From assembly GCA_012520135.1 (NCBI GenBank), contig JAAYOX010000391.1:1-5485 (forward strand): a DNA stretch of 5,485 nt. Direction: 5' to 3'. Below are positions 4,551 to 5,485 of this stretch, one piece after another (the stretch's first letter is position 1; each line of letters starts with the position of its first letter). The DNA comes from Clostridia bacterium (lineage in GTDB: Bacteria > Bacillota > DULZ01). A model generated the notes under the pieces. The model did not search any database. It was given only the letters and a program-made list of their open reading frames with translations, and was not told the DNA's origin. The position numbers and the translations under genes are program-made.

Positions 4551-5485
4551 AATGCATCCACCTCCATCAGTATTTGTTGATCAGTAAAGCCTTTGACATT
4601 GATGGCGCTGGAACGGCAAGCCGAGTTACAGTTACCGCAGCCTTGACACAGTCCTTCGTTAACAGAAGCCACCAACCGTTCCTGCATCTGACCCTGAACT
4701 CTTTCCTGAATTGGTACCAGCTCGATGGCCTTGAAAGGACAAACGGGTACACAGAGGCCGCAGCCGGAACAAATGGCATTATCGACGGCAGCCACTTGGG
4801 GATCCGTAGCCATTTCAGTTTTGGAGAACAAACTGCAGACCTTCACCGCAGCGGCACTGGCCTGGCTGACGGTGTCAGGAATGTCTTTGGGTCCTTGACA
4901 TGCTCCTGCCAGGTAAACACCGGCAGTGAATGTTTCCACGGGGCGAAGCTTGGGATGGGCCTCCTGGAACCAGCCGTCCTTATCCATGGAAATGCTCAGT
5001 TTTTTGGCCAATTCGTCATTAGCCTCGGAGGGCACCATGGCTGTAGCCAAGACCACCAGGTCTGCTTCAATCTCAACAGGCATCCCCACCAGGGTATCCT
5101 CGCCTTTAACGACCAACTTATCACCACGAGGATAGATTTTGGATACCCGGCCACGGACATAAACGGCACCTTCACCGGCAGCCATCTCATAAAATTCATC
5201 GTAAGCCTTACCCGGGGTTCTCACATCCATATAGAAAACAAAAGCTTTGGAATCAGGAATCTTATCGATTACCTGATGAGCATGTTTTGCCGTATACATA
5301 CAGCAAGCTCTGGAACAATAAGTCTTTCCTTTTTCCGGATCCCTGGAACCTACACACTTAATGAAGACAACGTTTTTAGGTTCTTTCCCGTCGGAAGGAC
5401 GGATAATCTTACCGCCCGTGGGGCCGGAGGCATTGGACATCCTTTCAAACTGCATACTGGTGATCACATCGGGGTACTTGCCGTA
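4541..5485 (-). CDS. hdrA: HdrA, heterodisulfide reductase subunit A-like electron-bifurcating flavoprotein (C-terminal 314 residues; N-terminus off window)
   Basis: The reading frame is open through the right edge, so only the C-terminal 314 residues and the TAG stop are visible. Numbering here starts from the first visible residue. C44-x12-C57-x3-C61-C62 is the distinctive non-canonical iron-sulfur ligand set of HdrA. Residues 189-213 (GVYLAGACQGPKDIPDT) are the C-terminal FAD-contact segment of the thioredoxin-reductase-like fold. Two ferredoxin-type 4Fe-4S motifs follow: C239/C242/C245/C249-P and C280/C283/C286/C290. From family knowledge, HdrA carries the bifurcating FAD in the cytoplasm and splits electron pairs between ferredoxin and the HdrBC/heterodisulfide (or DsrC-type) branch. 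Here the donor is probably the flxDCBA products encoded next to it. The gene overlaps flxD by 10 nt. A GTG at 5465-5467 is an internal codon, because matching HdrA sequence (YGKYPD) continues upstream of it. QmoB is less likely because the FlpD/MvhD domain is a separate gene. Confidence 0.95.
   Translation of the reverse strand, partial: YGKYPDVITSMQFERMSNASGPTGGKIIRPSDGKEPKNVVFIKCVGSRDPEKGKTYCSRACCMYTAKHAHQVIDKIPDSKAFVFYMDVRTPGKAYDEFYEMAAGEGAVYVRGRVSKIYPRGDKLVVKGEDTLVGMPVEIEADLVVLATAMVPSEANDELAKKLSISMDKDGWFQEAHPKLRPVETFTAGVYLAGACQGPKDIPDTVSQASAAAVKVCSLFSKTEMATDPQVAAVDNAICSGCGLCVPVCPFKAIELVPIQERVQGQMQERLVASVNEGLCQGCGNCNSACRSSAINVKGFTDQQILMEVDALCL
4557..4565 (-). promoter_or_regulatory. Ribosome binding site of flxD inside hdrA
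   Basis: GGAGGTGG on the coding strand lies within the last codons of hdrA, 7 nt before the flxD ATG at 4548-4550. It supports that start and implies that flxD translation begins before hdrA translation ends. Confidence 0.8.

Overview
The window looks like the chromosome of an anaerobic, spore-former-type Firmicute, probably a Peptococcaceae-like Clostridium relative (Desulfotomaculum, Desulfitobacterium, Pelotomaculum or a neighbour). The reasons are strong GGAGG ribosome binding sites, moderate GC, tightly packed genes, and a heterodisulfide-reductase/flavin-oxidoreductase cluster typical of strict anaerobes. The genus is inference only. All genes I accept lie on the minus strand, so the biological reading direction runs from 5485 down to 1.

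Region 5485-1378 is one operon segment: hdrA (N-terminus outside the window), then flxD, flxC, flxB and flxA. Together these encode the NADH side of an Hdr-Flx complex. FlxA (FAD, NAD-binding, 2Fe-2S) would take hydride from NADH. FlxB and FlxC (each with two 4Fe-4S motifs) and FlxD (MvhD/FlpD family) would carry electrons to the bifurcating flavoprotein HdrA. HdrBC and the first half of HdrA must lie beyond the right edge, if they are present. The genes overlap or nearly touch (10-nt overlap, ATGA overlap, 15-nt gap, TAG|ATG junction), which suggests strong translational coupling.

The key observation is that flxD contains an in-frame UGA at 4329-4331, exactly where the family has a conserved Cys in the motif C-H-P-G-D-C-H-Y. 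The frame stays open for 72 more codons with clear family sequence and ends in an ATGA overlap with flxC. A perfect 8-bp hairpin begins 12 nt after the UGA. The gene is best read as a 146-residue selenoprotein (Sec74). A standard gene caller would cut it to 73 residues and leave 4114-4328 apparently empty.

Region 1377-1 holds one further gene, a PHP-family histidinol-phosphatase-like phosphoesterase (323-1081, GTG start). It is bracketed by two inverted copies (80-249 and 1159-1330) of a 170-172 bp MITE-like element. The element has 15-bp terminal inverted repeats and internal hairpins whose stems are preserved despite sequence changes between copies. The pair could allow inversion of the PHP segment. 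A perfect palindromic hairpin lies just upstream of the PHP gene's ribosome binding site. No promoter for either unit can be called with confidence.
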